From: Rhea pennata
Taxonomy: Eukaryota; Chordata; Aves; Rheiformes; Rheidae
Assembly (NCBI RefSeq): GCF_028389875.1
Contig: NC_084669.1
Location: 6,161,501 to 6,225,500 of the forward strand
DNA: 64,000 nucleotides
Direction: 5' to 3'
Positions 23,059 through 36,579 of this stretch are shown one piece after another (the stretch's first letter is position 1; every line of letters starts with the position of its first letter). The notes under the pieces are model-generated. The model was not told the origin of the DNA, ran no database searches, and saw nothing but the letters and a program-made list of their open reading frames with translations. The position numbers were made by a program, and so were the translations under genes.

Positions 23059-26000
23059 CATAACAAATCCCACTACCTCTCTTCAAAGAAAAAGTCAACT
23101 AAAAACCTTCAAAAATCTTTAATTCAGAGAAGAGGTAACAAGAAAGAATATTTAATTTTAACCCATGTTTGGAGTGATACAAAACTAACACTGCAGTTTC
23201 AATAAATAACTAGCCTACTCTAATAAGAATATCTGCATATTTAACTGCCATTAAAAAAATTTTGCTAGCCAAAAATAAACCCTTGCACATCATGATTAAA
23301 TTAAAATTCAATATACTATTTAGAATCTGTTTTCTAACAGTTTTCTGATTTCTAACTAGTGAATTTAAGTGATTGATTCTGAATACAAAACCTAAAACAG
23401 CCAAATAGCTCGGAAAAGCTTCCAGCAGCCTGCATACATAATTCTGTAGAAATATTTGGTCACCTCACGTTCATATCTAAAGAAAGTTTTGCAAATTCAT
23501 TTTATTGACACACAAAGCATGTAAATCTACAGATAAAAGTCACAACCTTAAATAATTATACACTCCTTCCTCTCATAGGATATCTGCATCCCATATTTGG
23601 GGGTTTATTTTTCTTTCCTTGAATGTGATGAAAATATAGTGGAGAAAGACTGGAATTCATGGAAAAATAAAATTGTTTTCATTTTCAATAAGCATTCTTA
23701 GAACTTGCTGGCATTGTAGGAAATCACTAGCAGTAAGCTCTACCGAACTTTTGTTAACACTGGTAAGAAAAAAAAAACAGCATAAAATTCTAAATTCTTC
23801 TCATCTATAAAGTACTAATCTCAGTTAAAGCCTTTGTACTAATAGAAGCACATCCATTGTCAAATACCTCTGATCACTTAAATTTTTCCCTGTTTTTTTT
23901 TTTGCCTGCAGATCTGAATCACTGATCTAATGAAAATAGAGCCTTATGTCATCCTGTTATAATCAAAATTTTGAAAATCCATTTACTCCTCTGTGAGAAA
24001 ACAAAGAAAAACTGATTTATCTACTAGCTTCCTATTTTGCATACTGATTTATAGATTATACAAACTTCAGCTCTTTGATTAAAAAATAGAAACAGTTAAT
24101 TGATGTTATATCCAGCATTGGATGCCAGTGTGGTCACTCCAGATACAAGTCTGTCTTAAAAACCTGCTTACCACAGAAAACAAGTAAAAGAAACATCTAA
24201 AATTATATTATTTATAATAAAATTATATTGTTTAATGGAGGAAGGAAACTTGCTTTTTATGGTTGTTTGTGGTATTTTGATACATATAATACGGTACGAC
24301 CTTCAAAATTTGTAAAATTGTTTTCATGTAATCAGAAAGTATTTAGCATGGTACAATTTGCTAAGGCAGGCCATCACTCCATCCTATAAAGTAATAAACT
24401 TGGCAGACTCATTTCCCTAAAGTATACCAACTACCAGCCAACACTCAGAACAGTACAAACTGTAACTGCTCTGTAAAAACAAGATTTCAAAGGTAATTTT
24501 TTGCCAAAGCTAGTAACTTCAGAGAAATATATCATTGTCCTTTAGTTGTTTGGAGACAGTAAATCTCAAATCAGGCTATTCCAGTACCACCTTTGCAACA
24601 AAGACAGCATTTCTGTTCACCCTGTGTATAAAACTGCCTATTGCTATGATTCCATTGATGACAAAAGGTTTATACTGACAACTGAAACAAATGTTACTAA
24701 TTCAAATTTCATATTTAAAAAACTCATAACTTCTTGGCCTAGAGTAATATGTTAAGCTTGATAGAAGTTATGCTGCACTTACAAAATGCAGCATCTCCAG
24801 TGGATTAAAACTCTGTAGTCAAGTTTTATACCAGTTACGCCTGATAGTTAGATGGTCTAATTCTCTTAAATCAAGCAATGCCACAGAAGAGTTGAGGCTC
24901 TTCAGATGTCAGAGCACACAAATTCTAGTCTATAGCCAATTCATAAACTCATCCTTTGTATAGATACTTTTTTAGTCATAGATGGACTGCAGCATATTCA
25001 TGTTTTGATTATCTACACAGTGAACAAAAGAGATGAGCCTAGAATTACTTCACTGCTCAGCAAAAAAGACTAAATATAATATCTCTTGGACAGCCAAGCT
25101 GGACAGGGTTTATTATCATGACTGAGGAAGTATTAGAAAAATACAGTCTCTACAGATGCTGTGACTTCAAGAGATGGGTGTCTCATAGTGAACACATACC
25201 AATGAAAGAAAACCATCACTATGCAAACAGAAAGACAAATCATGTAAAGGACTAGATCACAAGTGAAGGAAGAAAGTTTGATGACATTCAAGTGGTTTGA
25301 AGTGGTACAAAATGTCTTCCAATGCTTTAGACTAAAAGGTTCTAAACAATAAATTAGCCTTCAATCAGTTTTGCAGATCACCCCACAAAGTACCCAAGGT
25401 AGATGGATCTTATTTTATTCCATCTACTAGTAATATAAATACAGCACAATGACACACAATCAACATTTGGCAGAACAGAAGTAGCTTAATACAAAAATGT
25501 TTTTGCTAGGTTCAAAATATGCTTTTAATGTATTGAGTACAAGGCCTATAATATATATTAAATGACTGCAAGAATTTACAGACATACAGAAAATTTCACA
25601 GTGCAAGCGTTGAACAAGCAGGTGTGGGTGCAAATGTGAAAGGACATTATGAAGAACGTCCTCTCACAAAAGGGCGATATTCTCATAGGAAGTCAAAGAC
25701 ATCTCATTTACATTTTCACTCTAAGGTCTTCAGAGTTGTAGCTAAGTCCCCCAAAAGGAAAAAAAAAAAAATCAGTTGCTCATTCTTTGAAGCATTATCC
25801 AAATAAATTGAATCCAGAAAACCCTTAAATGGGGATATGGAGACACAGAATAGCTTTACATCCCTAAGATAAAATCCTATTGAATGAACTCCTAAAGTTC
25901 AGTCCCAAGTACCAAAATTTACCTTGTAGAAATTAAACTGTAGCTGGAAAAACATTTGGTGTTAAGCATACTCTATTTGGGGATGAGAGAGCAGGGGGAA

Positions 26001-26099
26001 GCTCTTTGAATACAAGCTCTTTTTCCAAGTTGATTTGTGATTTTCTAATCAATAATTTTAACTAATCAAAAGTTTAAATTCCATTTTAGTATAAGCTTT

Positions 26100-26848
26100 T
26101 AGTTTTTTCCCCCCTTTTTAGCTTGTATAGTATCAAAAATGAGCCTCTGTGATGCAAATAAGTGGGATACTTACTCTCCTGCACACCAGGAATCCACATA
26201 TCTCAGGGTACAGGTTATGCTTTGGGATCACCTACAGCAGAGTGCAAGTGCAGAAGCCCCAGAAAAGATGCTATTTCCCTTGTCAAGCTGCAAGGATTTG
26301 TTTGATAGCTGATATGATGGGATGCCCCAGAGGTTTCGTAGGGACAGTGAAAGGCAGGGCCTTTCTGACACAGAGCATAGGTAGTCGACGATTTGATTGC
26401 AGTTGTCAAAACACGAACAACAGCTGAATGCAGCAGACTGTTAGAAGGCACAACACTTTCAGAGGTAGCTGTGCTAGTATCATGGCCCACACACGAGTCC
26501 CTTGCTAAACTTGGTTGAAATTTAAGAACTCTTTGCCTGAGAAAACTATTTTGAACACTTGCTTCACTGGGTACAAGAATTATCCTGATAAGAGACAAGA
26601 GCTAAGTCCAGAAATAGACTGGCTCTGTAAGAGGACATCAGTCAGCTAGCAAGGGTAGAGGCTAATCTAATGTTTTGCTGGAAAATTCTTGGCAAAACAT
26701 GTAGTTGATGGTCCCTGTGTGCCTTGTTCGGCTTCCTGGCACCCAGAACAGCAGCAGGGACAGATGAAGCACCTGATCATTTGGTGCATTTTTCCAGTGT
26801 GGCTGTTCACACTGAGTTGCTTAATGGCATCTATTCATATAGAACCAT

Positions 26849-26850
<2 letters not shown>
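26100..26850. other. GC-richer unique sequence, no confirmed gene
   Basis: Both strands show moderately long frames here: 92 codons on plus (26149-26427) and 127 codons on minus (26215-26598). On the plus strand ATATCTCAG at about 26197-26205 and CATAG|GTAGTC near 26380 could bound an exon, but the pyrimidine tract is poor and the translation is not protein-like. No function is assigned. Confidence 0.35.

Positions 26851-26851
<1 letters not shown>

Positions 26852-26895
<44 letters not shown>
26852..26895. repeat. poly-A run (44)
   Basis: Forty-four consecutive A residues followed by CACACCC. This is the longest homopolymer in the window. The CR1 machinery does not use poly-A tails and processed pseudogenes are rare in birds. 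No retrocopied body is recognisable upstream, so this is better read as an expanded simple repeat. Confidence 0.95.
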
Positions 26896-26896
<1 letters not shown>

Positions 26897-28401
26897 ACAC
26901 CCACACTAACAAATTATGATTAGCATTGTTTCAGCAAGTGGATAAATGATAGCTAAGTAGAAAAATCTAATTAATAGGGATATTTGAACTGTCTTTTTAA
27001 TGTCCCATATAAAGTTACTGATGCCTTACTGAGATTTGCTGCAAAAAAGAAAGCATACACTCACATCCCTCCTACTTTGAAATACTTAAAACATGAGGAA
27101 ATCTAAAAGGATATCAAGTCTGTAGAGCCTTTACAGCTTTTCCCATAGTTAGAGAGATTACTTTCAAGTTCAAAATACTATGAATAGTTTTGCCTTAAAA
27201 GACATACAGTGTTTCTTACAAGAACCCTTTTGTCCCCTGAGCTCCTCTTCACATTCCTAGGAGCTCTAATTTTAGTCAGGAAGATAGCAGAGAAGCTAAC
27301 TTATCTGTGAAGATAGATGAGCCCTCTCTAACTTAACTCAGAATATTGATACTCCCTCTTATCTTTGAGAAACTAAAGTCTACTCTTTTAGGTAATTCCA
27401 CCTCATTATCTAGCTCTAGAGACACAAGAAAAACCAAATACTGCTCTAAGAAAAGTGTTCCCAGGTTATTTTAATAGGAATTGTTAACTGCAATGCTAAG
27501 CACAACCAGTAACTGGTCTGTTAAATTGACTTTTCATCCACTGTCTACATAGACTTGGCTGATTAAACCCTTAAGTATTGTGCTAACAGCATTTTCTTCC
27601 TCAGATCTCTCAAATCACACAAAGTTTTAAAGGTAACAGATTCAGGGATGCAACAGAATCAAGTCAAATTTAAGTGTGTCCTCAGACTAGAGGTCACTAT
27701 GCTCCAAGATCAGACCTTGAAGGCTGTAGGAGGTAGTTTGCACTAACAAGATGGAAGTGTACATGGATCACACGTATAACATAAGGGATGCAGGAGATGC
27801 AACCATTTCAATATAAAACAGCTCTGTATTGCATTGGTCTGACAAGCTGTCTTTGTCTTTTATCCCAGTGTGTGATATCTTCAGTTTCTGGTAACATTCT
27901 GCCATATTTTTGTAGTATAACCAGACGTATTGTAACCTGTTAACTTTACCCAACTAACAATTAATAATTCATGCTGCATATAATAGTCTTGTCTTGAAGA
28001 AAGTTGTAGTGGCAGACAGGTTTGTTTTCACAGATCACGCTATATTCTTTAAAAGTCACAACAAGATTCCAGCAAAAGCCCTGAAGCAGGCATAATATGT
28101 TCACAGGCAGCACTGCAATGTTAATTGGTGACCTCATGCTTGTTCCCTCATGGCTTAAAGAAACACCCATCTTCCCCTCCTCCCCCAGAAATGTATAGTC
28201 TTTTAGTTGTACGAAGAATAAAAACAAGAACTTTAAGAACTTGCCACAAAAAGAGTAAATGCTCAATCTTACAGCATTAAACTTCATACCAGCTCAATAT
28301 TCTCTCATCCAAAAATTCTTAAAGAGATCTCAATATTCTTCTACAAGCCAAACAAAATCACCTGAAGCACAAGACAGACTGGAGACATGAGAACACCTTT
28401 T

Positions 28402-28421
28402 GGGAGGGGAGGGGGAGAGGG
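28402..28421 (+). other. G-quadruplex-type motif
   Basis: GGG A GGGG A GGGGG AGA GGG fits the G3+N1-7 pattern with four G-runs and short loops. No promoter or exon is apparent next to it. Confidence 0.6.
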
Positions 28422-29032
28422 TGAAGTGAAGCAGAAACAAGAAGGAAAACAAGGTCTCTGCTAATACTAGCATAATTTTGAGATACTACTAGTTCAAGAC
28501 ACACAAGATTTTAGCATAGGTAACTACAGACTGAGGCTCTGCCAAGTTTATTGGACAGTAACCTTGAGAATTAGATTTAAGTTCTTAAGCAGCAGATCTT
28601 TAGACACCTAAACCAATGAGAAGCTGCCAAGAAGTGTAGCCAGCCCTGAATTCAGCTTTAAGTGTTTCATTATGTTGACTTTTTGGAGAAACAGTCTCTC
28701 GATCTGTGTGATGTTGCTGTAATTGCAGTCAAGGTGCTCAAGGCAGAACGTACTTGATATCCTAGTAGGTCTGCCAGAACTCTCCTTGGGCATTCTTTCA
28801 ACTCTGGAATAGTTTCAGTTGTTAGACTCCAGATTTCTTATTTTCCTCACATGTTTTATAAGAAAGTTTATAAATTGGTCTGAGGAAGTGAAAAAGATGC
28901 AAGTTCAGAAGTCAATGTCTGTCTGATTAACATTTTGTATTAAATAGTCTATATCAAGTTCTTATTTCATATGACCAAGTAAAAATCAAAATGAGCAAAA
29001 TAACTTATAAGTTGGATATAAGAAAGGTCCTT

Positions 29033-29047
29033 GGGGGGGGGGGGGGG
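29033..29047. repeat. poly-G run (15)
   Basis: Fifteen consecutive G followed by AAGAGGGAGGAG. It can fold as a quadruplex and is prone to sequencing error. Confidence 0.9.
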
Positions 29048-29250
29048 AAGAGGGAGGAGAGAAACATTCCCAGCTACAAAAAAGAAAAGAACAGCTCTGC
29101 TATTTTGGAAGAATTTTTGCCAGAGCAATTAATTTGAAAAGGACTTACTCTTTCTCTTTTACAACAGGTGAAGGCAGATGAGTAATGCTAAATTCATTAG
29201 CTCTTCTGTAGTGGATTGCTTTTTCCCATCCAAAGACTTCATTTCTCAGT

Positions 29251-29264
29251 GGGGGAGGGGGGGG
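29251..29264. repeat. G-rich tract
   Basis: Five G, one A and eight G, about 200 bases after the poly-G run at 29033. Confidence 0.85.
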
Positions 29265-31441
29265 AAGGCAGGCAAGAACAGAGAGGAAAAGAAAGTTCAA
29301 CTCTTGATATCTTTCTTGATATCTACCATAACAGGCCAAAGCCTAGGTAAGTCTTACTACTCATATTCAGCTGATTGAACACCATGAGAACATTACTTTA
29401 AGAACCTTTTCTTCAGTTCATCACTCTGCATTTAGTTTTCTTCTGAAGTTTGTTAAGATATTCATGCTATGGTTATAGGACATCATGATAGCACATCAGA
29501 ACTTTCTTAGAAACTCGTACACGTTATAGCAAAACATGTGCAATACATAATGAAATATTTGTACAAGGATCATACGGAAGCTTTCGTATAGCCTTCATTT
29601 TAATTCAAGGCACCTTCAAAACACATCCCTCACCTCCCAACTGCAGTATCTTTATAGTGTTATGTAGAACAGTAGAATTTTTCACCGTGCTTAAGGACAT
29701 CCCTCCATAACAACTAACATTACAGCTAGTGCACTACTGAATCACTAATTTTACGAGTACCAGCACACAACTTCCTAATTATTCAGTGTGCGCAGTGTGA
29801 ATTATTATAAAAAATACACCATTACAGTGTAAATCCATAAACATTTCTTCAAACAAAATCTCAGCCTTCACAGCAAATTAGAACTTTGTGTCATGCAGCC
29901 ACAGCATATTTAACCTTCCATCACTGACTCAAAAGCCAGATTTATTGCATCCTCAAGCCACAGCTTCAGCTTGCTGCTAAGCCTTCCTACCATACAGTTG
30001 TCTGAAATCTGGCTCCTGAAGAAAATATGGTTTGAGTTCCAATTTCTACCTCTCCTTGTCAAGAAATCAGTTTGCAGCACTAAAATGCTACTATTTATAA
30101 GATGCAAGCTGCTTAAGTAAGGCTGTAGATAAAGCTGGAACAGTCCTGTTGGGCTTTTTGTTCTGTTTTCCTCTCACAACTAGATACATACTATCCCTGT
30201 TTTAAAAATGCAATTGTTTCATTTCAGGAATCACTTACACTATTGCATTTCCCAGAACTCAGAATAGGCATCAACAAGAGGTTGAATGATTTTATTCCTG
30301 TAATCCACACTCGTTCTTTTATCAAATTTGTGTCAGAAATGTTCCTGTCATGTTATCTGGCCTCTGGACTAGTATTGCAAAGAAAGAATTTCTCCAGGGT
30401 CCAAGCTTCTTGCTATTACAATTTCTGCTGGATTTTACTTAGAGGAGCAGTTATAGATTTATGCTGTCAAGATTTTAGTTCACTGAATTGGCTGGTTTCC
30501 TAATCAAATGTGTATTGAACACAGGGAATGCTCTCATCCTTTCCCAGCCTGCTGGACCAAAACATTTACTTTCCTGAGCCTAAGCAGAGCTCTACAAATT
30601 CTGGGAGGCACTGCCCTGGCTGCATCCCAATCCCTTCATGCATAACAGCACCTGCTACAGATTGAATATGTGCTCACAGCCTTATTGCACACACACTGAT
30701 CAAACTATTCCAGCAGCAACCTTGATTCTTTCTTTGGTGTCCCAGCCAATGCAATCAAATTAGAGGGACTAGAAAGACTGGTCTCTATCTTCTATCAGAA
30801 AACGCAAACAGTATCAGAGAAGATTACATTTATTACTACAAACATTTTCTCTGTCCACCTACTTAATTCTTTCAGTGACCATTCACTGTTCTTCCAAGAC
30901 TGAAGAGCTTTCAATTCTTTTGACATATTAGCTGCCCTTCATTGACTATGCACACTTCACTGGTCACCATCATATGTTTTGATGACTGTGGTTGGAAGTT
31001 TGATAAATGGCTTGATATGCAGTTCTGCTTCACTGCGCAAGGAATGAACAACAACTTTGCACAGAAATAATTTAAGCCACAACAGATGCCTTTGAAGCAT
31101 ACTTCCAAAAGCACCTGCAGAGTTTACAGAATGGAGAAACTACTGTACACCAATCAGAACTTGTCTATGCCTATAAACGACTTACTAAATACTTATTAAT
31201 ATTCAGTTAGAAGCTATTCTGCACAGCTCCACAAGTGAACATCTTATGCTCATACAGCAGCATTAGTGCTGGTCACTAGTAAATTATATAAAGTCCTGTC
31301 ATTTTCGAGGCACACTTTTGATAACTGTGTTGCAAAATGGCAGTGTTACAAATTAGCTAGAAATGGAGATTTGAATGTTTGAAAGTCACATTCATTAGCA
31401 ACAAGTTAAAAACAATACAATGCTACCTGCTGGATTTTTCC

Positions 31442-31445
<4 letters not shown>

Positions 31446-31478
<33 letters not shown>
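31446..31478. repeat. poly-A run (33)
   Basis: Thirty-three consecutive A residues followed by GGAC. A simple repeat; no retroposon is recognised upstream. Confidence 0.95.
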
Positions 31479-31480
<2 letters not shown>

Positions 31481-33619
31481 ACAAACACACAGCAAGAATC
31501 AGCAAGATCGTGAGCAAAGCCACACTACAGTGGCAAGCAAAAGCTCAGAAGCACAGACTGCCTGGGGTGTTTCAGAAAAGCTTCTCTTTCGCAGGTGGAG
31601 CAGAGTCCTGATTCGTGCCTCTTACTTTGCCCCGAGATGGGAGCAGCAGCCCAAAGCCCCATAAGGCTCCACAGCAGGGGACCAGGATGTTCTATTGTGT
31701 TGTTTGGAGACACAAGAAGGACATGCTGAAGCAGGTTATTTCTCACTGGTCTGCTTTGTTAAGGACTAGAGCTGTAAAATCCAGGGAAAGTTAGAGCTGA
31801 ATTGAAACTGAGCCTTTGGAAGAATCGCAGTACCAGCTAAGCACCTGTAGAGACAAAGGAAGTGTGGAGTTATTTGGGGAAAAATTGTACATAAATGCCA
31901 TGGAGATGAGAACAATATGTTGCTATTTCCACATGTATTTTTAAAATTATTTTTGAAAGAAGGATCTACAGGGCAGAACAAATGTATCGTGCACCAATGC
32001 CAGCTCAGAACTGTCAGCAATTAGTTTTCTTCAATAGTCATTATGCTTTTTCTGTGACAATAAAACCTTGTGAATACTATGCCTCCTAGCAGATCACAGT
32101 ATATCTCCTCTGTAAATTCCCTGAAGCGTCAGCATGAATCTCTGTGCTGGCATTGCAATTATAATAAGGAACGTTCTGAATGTGCAAGTCTGCCTTCATC
32201 CATCTGGAACACCTTCTTTATTAAATTTGTTTTCAGTGTTTAAATTAATTACCATGAGACTATATAAGAGATAAAGTAGATTTACCTCATATTCAGAAGC
32301 CTGTCATTCTTGCATTTAATGACAAATCAAAAAGTTAAAGACAAAGTAGTATGTATCTATATCCAGTATACCGATATATGCCAAGTATGTTACCAAGATG
32401 ATGTATACACTTTAAATTTTTGATCAGGATATTTAATACAGAAAAAGGAGATGGTCTAGTTTTGTCCTTGTTAATCAAGAGTGCCAAATCAGATCTCAGC
32501 ACAAAGCATGGTGATCAAGAAATCAGCAATACCGCCATATCATTATACTTTACAGTATATGATATGTAGATACACCAAATGTGCTCCACTGAAGCAGACG
32601 TGAACTTCAACTATCCACATTTCCAGAAGCATGCAGGGGTCACATAAAGGTACACAATTCCTGAAACACATCTACTGTACTAGATTACATTTTTACTGTA
32701 ATGACCAGTATCCTCCCCCTAAAGAAAAACATGAAAATGTTTCATATAGCATAGGACTGCATTTAAAGACACACACACCACAATAGGCCCAAATGCCAAT
32801 AATAGCATGGTTTGAGCAGCTTATAAACTAGAGACAACATATGTCTTTATTTCCTCTTAATGAGAAGCAACATGCTGGTTACAGCAAATATCAAGACCAG
32901 TTCTTTACCAAATTCTTCGTATAGTGATACACAGTTTGTGAGAAACAAAACTTATCAGTTTTCTTTCATCCTTCACTAGGAAGCCACAGACATTCTTGAG
33001 TAAATATAACTAAAAAGGACTTCACACAGAAACATTAAAAACTGTATCAGAGGACAGCCATTCAGGAATAAATAGGGAAGAAAATTTTTTGAAAACACTA
33101 ATTCTATAATTTAACTTGCCTTGTCTCTCAGAGAAAAAAATAGCTATAAGTAAAATGGTTTTGTTCACTCATCACTATAAGGGACTGCAGTGAATATTTA
33201 GAAACTCTTAGCAGAATTCTAGGCCAGAATTCTCCCTAAAACCACAAGCGCATTACCTTGCAAAGGCAGAATATCCATTTGTGTGAGAGGAAGGACATTT
33301 TGAAGTTTTTTTCCCCAGTTTTAATTAAAAGAACTAAAGAAGTTTTTCTCAAAGCGTCACAGGTCTACCTAAAGAAATATTTCAAATTTAACAGATTTTT
33401 AAACCCTATAGACTTCGTAGACTTTGATTTTCTTATTGATTCTGTGAGCTCTATATACCACACACAAGGTGGCTGAAAAAAAGTATGGTTCCCTATTCAA
33501 GCATTTCTGCATGTCCAGGATATAATCTAAAGAACATTCCTAAAAAAAAGTCTCACAGAAAGCTGAAAGCAGCATCTCTGAAAGTCAGAGGGAAAATTTC
33601 TAATGATTCCAAAGGAAAC

Positions 33620-33701
33620 AAAATTAAGCCTCAGTGTGAATTCACTCTTACCAGGCAAGCAAAATTAAGCCTCAGTGTGAATTCACTCTTACCAGGCAAG
33701 C
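33620..33701. repeat. perfect 41-bp tandem duplication
   Basis: Positions 33620-33660 and 33661-33701 are identical base for base, head to tail. The unit begins AAAATTAAGCCTCAG and ends CCAGGCAAGC. Three further bases (AAA) continue the unit before similarity stops. The absence of any mismatch suggests a recent duplication or an assembly artefact. Confidence 0.95.
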
Positions 33702-33709
33702 AAATTCCA

Positions 33710-36515
33710 AAGTTATAGCTTGAAACAGCAAAAGAGCATACACCAAAGAGCTGAGGAAATTCATTTTCTTTCAGAATTAGTTTTCCACAATTACACTTTT
33801 CTTGGCTAAGACACATCAGCTGGATTTACACTAGCGACAAAAAAAATACATTCTTCTGAAGTTAAACAGTAAATACAATATGACGCATATGAAATTAAAC
33901 ACTTCAGGCCAAAGCCATACTAGCCTGTGATCAACATATCTCTTTTACAGGATAAAATTGCCTGTTGTGGTTGAGTTCATTAGTCACTTCAAAAATAACC
34001 AGTACTAGCAATATAAACAGAGCTGCTGCCCAAGGTGGTATCAAAATTATCACAGAAATACCAAAGCTGTGAACTGTAGTACATTTTTCATGTTCATGTT
34101 ACAGATGTCTGCATTAATTATAGACAAGAAAATGCTTAATGGAAAAAATAGCACACTTTGAAGATTTTTTAAAAAAAACAATGAAAGATATAGGATGAGA
34201 TAAACATTATGAGTCAGGGAAACATGAAAGAAAGCTTAGATAGGTATTTTATGGTTGACCTAAGCACTGAACTGTACCCAGTAAAAACAGTCTTTAAGAG
34301 TGAAAAATGGTATAAAGATAAAGTTCCATGAATAAGCATTCAAGATCTGCTTTTGCATTGCAATATTTCAGGGAAGCAGAGTTACTGGGTGCCTGAATCA
34401 GAAACAAGGCACTAAACAAACTTGAAGACAGCCCCGAGGAATATTTACTATAACCAAACATACATGCAGTCTACCAAATGATAAAACTGCTATCTATATT
34501 CATGTAAAGAGGAAAGAATTAAAGCTGACTGCTTTTATATATTCAGCAACTTTTTTAAAAAACATTTTGTTTCAGGCCAACTGTGGTTAAAAGGTTTTAG
34601 TTCTGGCATTATCATTGCCACCTTGTGGTCATTAATTACTGGATAGCAGTTAACTGTAAAAGTTACTGTGAGGAAAGTTAGCATGCGAAAAGTTACCCAA
34701 ACTTCAAGGAGCATCCGCAAAGAGCCTCAGTTTGACAGAGACTAGAAATACGTACATTTCCAATAGGTTTTGGAATAGGCCCAAACACTCATTTCTTTCC
34801 CAAAGCACTGGGGCCTGGACACCCAGCTAACAGGCTGAATGAAGGTACTTCCACAGCTCAGCCAGCTCCTACACCTAACACCTATTTGCATTTATCTGAA
34901 CACAGGCTGCGCTGTGCCTTTAGACCAGTCTCACAGGATCTGGAAGTGCTCATGCAAGTCAAGCACAACAACTCAAAGAGTAAGCATAGACCAGCCAATC
35001 CCATTTTAAATCCCAGCCTTTACCCATGCAATTCCCTCCTTTTTAATCAGCTGTTGTGAATTAGGATACTCACAGATGCTCTCACTGAGCTCTACAAAAC
35101 TCCCCTGACTTCAAAGCTCAGCCAGCAACCCACACCAGGACCTCATTTTCTTCTGCAAAGCACAATTCCCTCACACACCTCTCTATCCCATCCTCAGGGA
35201 TGAAGCAGAGAGGTCTGTGGAACAGCTGTGGCACAGATGTGCCAGCAGCAAGTTGCAGAAGCCAGCAGACTACTCTATCACATATTCATAGCGGGCTTAC
35301 AGCTGCTTTCTGCCTGGCAAGGGAGCCAGCAGGGCCATAGCACTCGAAGATTTTAGCCATAAGGCTTAGCTCCTTTGTTTCACCTATTTCTGGTGAACTC
35401 AAGCTTGTTCACCATCAAAGGTGAAGGCAAATATTCTTGTTTAGCAGAAGTTTCCACAAACTGGCACAGTTCCCTACAAGCTGTGTTTTATGAACAGGCC
35501 TATTTGAGATAAAATTCACTGTTCTGTTCCAGACAGATGATAATTATAGCAGTATTTCAAAATTACTTAAGGTAATTTCAAATCCACGTTCTTCATTTGG
35601 AAGCTAGAATTACAACCATTATCAATAGCTTTGGGAGTAGATGGCAGAAGATGCCCTTATTGTAGCCAAATTAATGCCTTTTTATAGGGATAAAAGTAAA
35701 GTAACATGTAATATTAAGGATATCTGATTTCCAGGATCACTACCACACAATAAGACCCTTCTTTTGAAAAGCGATCTCTGTCAGGTTTTTCTGGACTTTC
35801 ACTGTCCCTGCTCTGAAACCAGCTTCTCCTCAAACTCTCCTCTCTAAGAGTCAGGAAAAGGGTTCTGTGCTCCCCAGCCGGCAGCCTTTGTCCAGGGAAG
35901 GCCCCCAAATCCAGGGTGTGGTATATTTGATGCTTTGCCATGGCTGAGAGCTAGAAGGAAACAAAATAGCTACCAGTGACCATCATGGTTACTTCCCCCA
36001 AGTCTGCCTTACTTAAAAGCTGCTATGACCTTAGCCAGGAGGATGCATCCATCCTGACACCTCCCTTCTGCCACAAGGCATCTTTCTTTTCCCATCCCAG
36101 CAGAAGAACTGCTTCTACTGGCCTCATAATCACTGTTGTATCCAAACCAAGTCTCCTGGTCCCTCTAGGAAACATACTGCAGTGGTATTTGTGGCAGAAG
36201 AGATATTAATACTAAGGTTTTGTGTCTCTTCACATTTCAACTCAGATAAAAAATTTCTTATTTTTGTACCAACAATAGCTAATCCAGAAAAGCAAAAAAG
36301 GAAGCAACTTTAGGTGTCATTTAATGGGATACTTATATGAAAAGCAAGGAAGAGTTGGTATAAAAATACCTCTAAAGAATCTCAGAGCATTGATTTAACA
36401 GTCTGGGAACAGCCTAGGCACCGTAACTTCTCTCTCTTCCACTAACCTCTTTCAGTACCTACACACCACCAAAGAGAACACCAATGCCCTTGCAGGGAAG
36501 AAAAAGCTGCCATAC
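33710..36515. other. AT-rich DNA without a recognisable gene
   Basis: No gene supported. A GC-richer patch lies at about 34780-35350, and another at 35710-36190 carries 75-codon (minus) and 77-codon (plus) frames that resemble no protein I know. Confidence 0.6.
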
Positions 36516-36519
36516 TCAC

Positions 36520-36576
36520 CTGTTCCTCTTCATTTCTTTCTCTCTCCCTGTTTCCACCTTTGTGACCCCATAAAGT
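36520..36576 (-). CDS. possible 57-nt exon with an Arg/Glu-rich frame, minus strand
   Basis: On the minus strand a consensus donor CAG|GTGAGT follows 57 nt that translate in phase 0 as TLWGHKGGNRERERNEEEQ. The AG before it (TTCTAAG) lacks a pyrimidine tract, so the acceptor is poor. If this is a first exon, the left boundary would differ. Arg/Glu-rich stretches occur in many nuclear proteins, but purine-rich low-complexity DNA gives the same pattern by chance. No neighbouring exon is seen. The strong donor is the main reason for listing it. Confidence 0.15.
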
Positions 36577-36579
36577 CTT

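Larger units (their letters stand above)
15260..26100. other. AT-rich DNA without a recognisable gene
   Basis: No coding region or transposon could be supported. The stretch contains microsatellites (16768-16793, 17347-17386, 18041-18093, 22063-22087, 22998-23058) and many short chance frames. One minus-strand sequence at 21357 matches a good donor (GAG|GTAAGG) but has no adequate acceptor upstream. Probably intron or intergenic sequence. Confidence 0.65.
26900..33610. other. AT-rich DNA without a recognisable gene
   Basis: No coding region supported. The stretch contains a G-quadruplex-type motif (28402-28421), G-runs at 29033-29047 and 29251-29264, and a 33-base A-run at 31446-31478. Probably intron or intergenic sequence. 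Confidence 0.65.

Noticed and set aside
26149..26598. Overlapping 92- and 127-codon frames on both strands
   Set aside because: Neither translation is recognisable and the flanking splice signals are poor. The length is explained by locally higher GC.
35714..36209. 75-codon minus and 77-codon plus frames flanking a CATGG at about 35940
   Set aside because: A divergent pair from a shared centre was considered, but no CpG island, no donor sites and no recognisable product support it.
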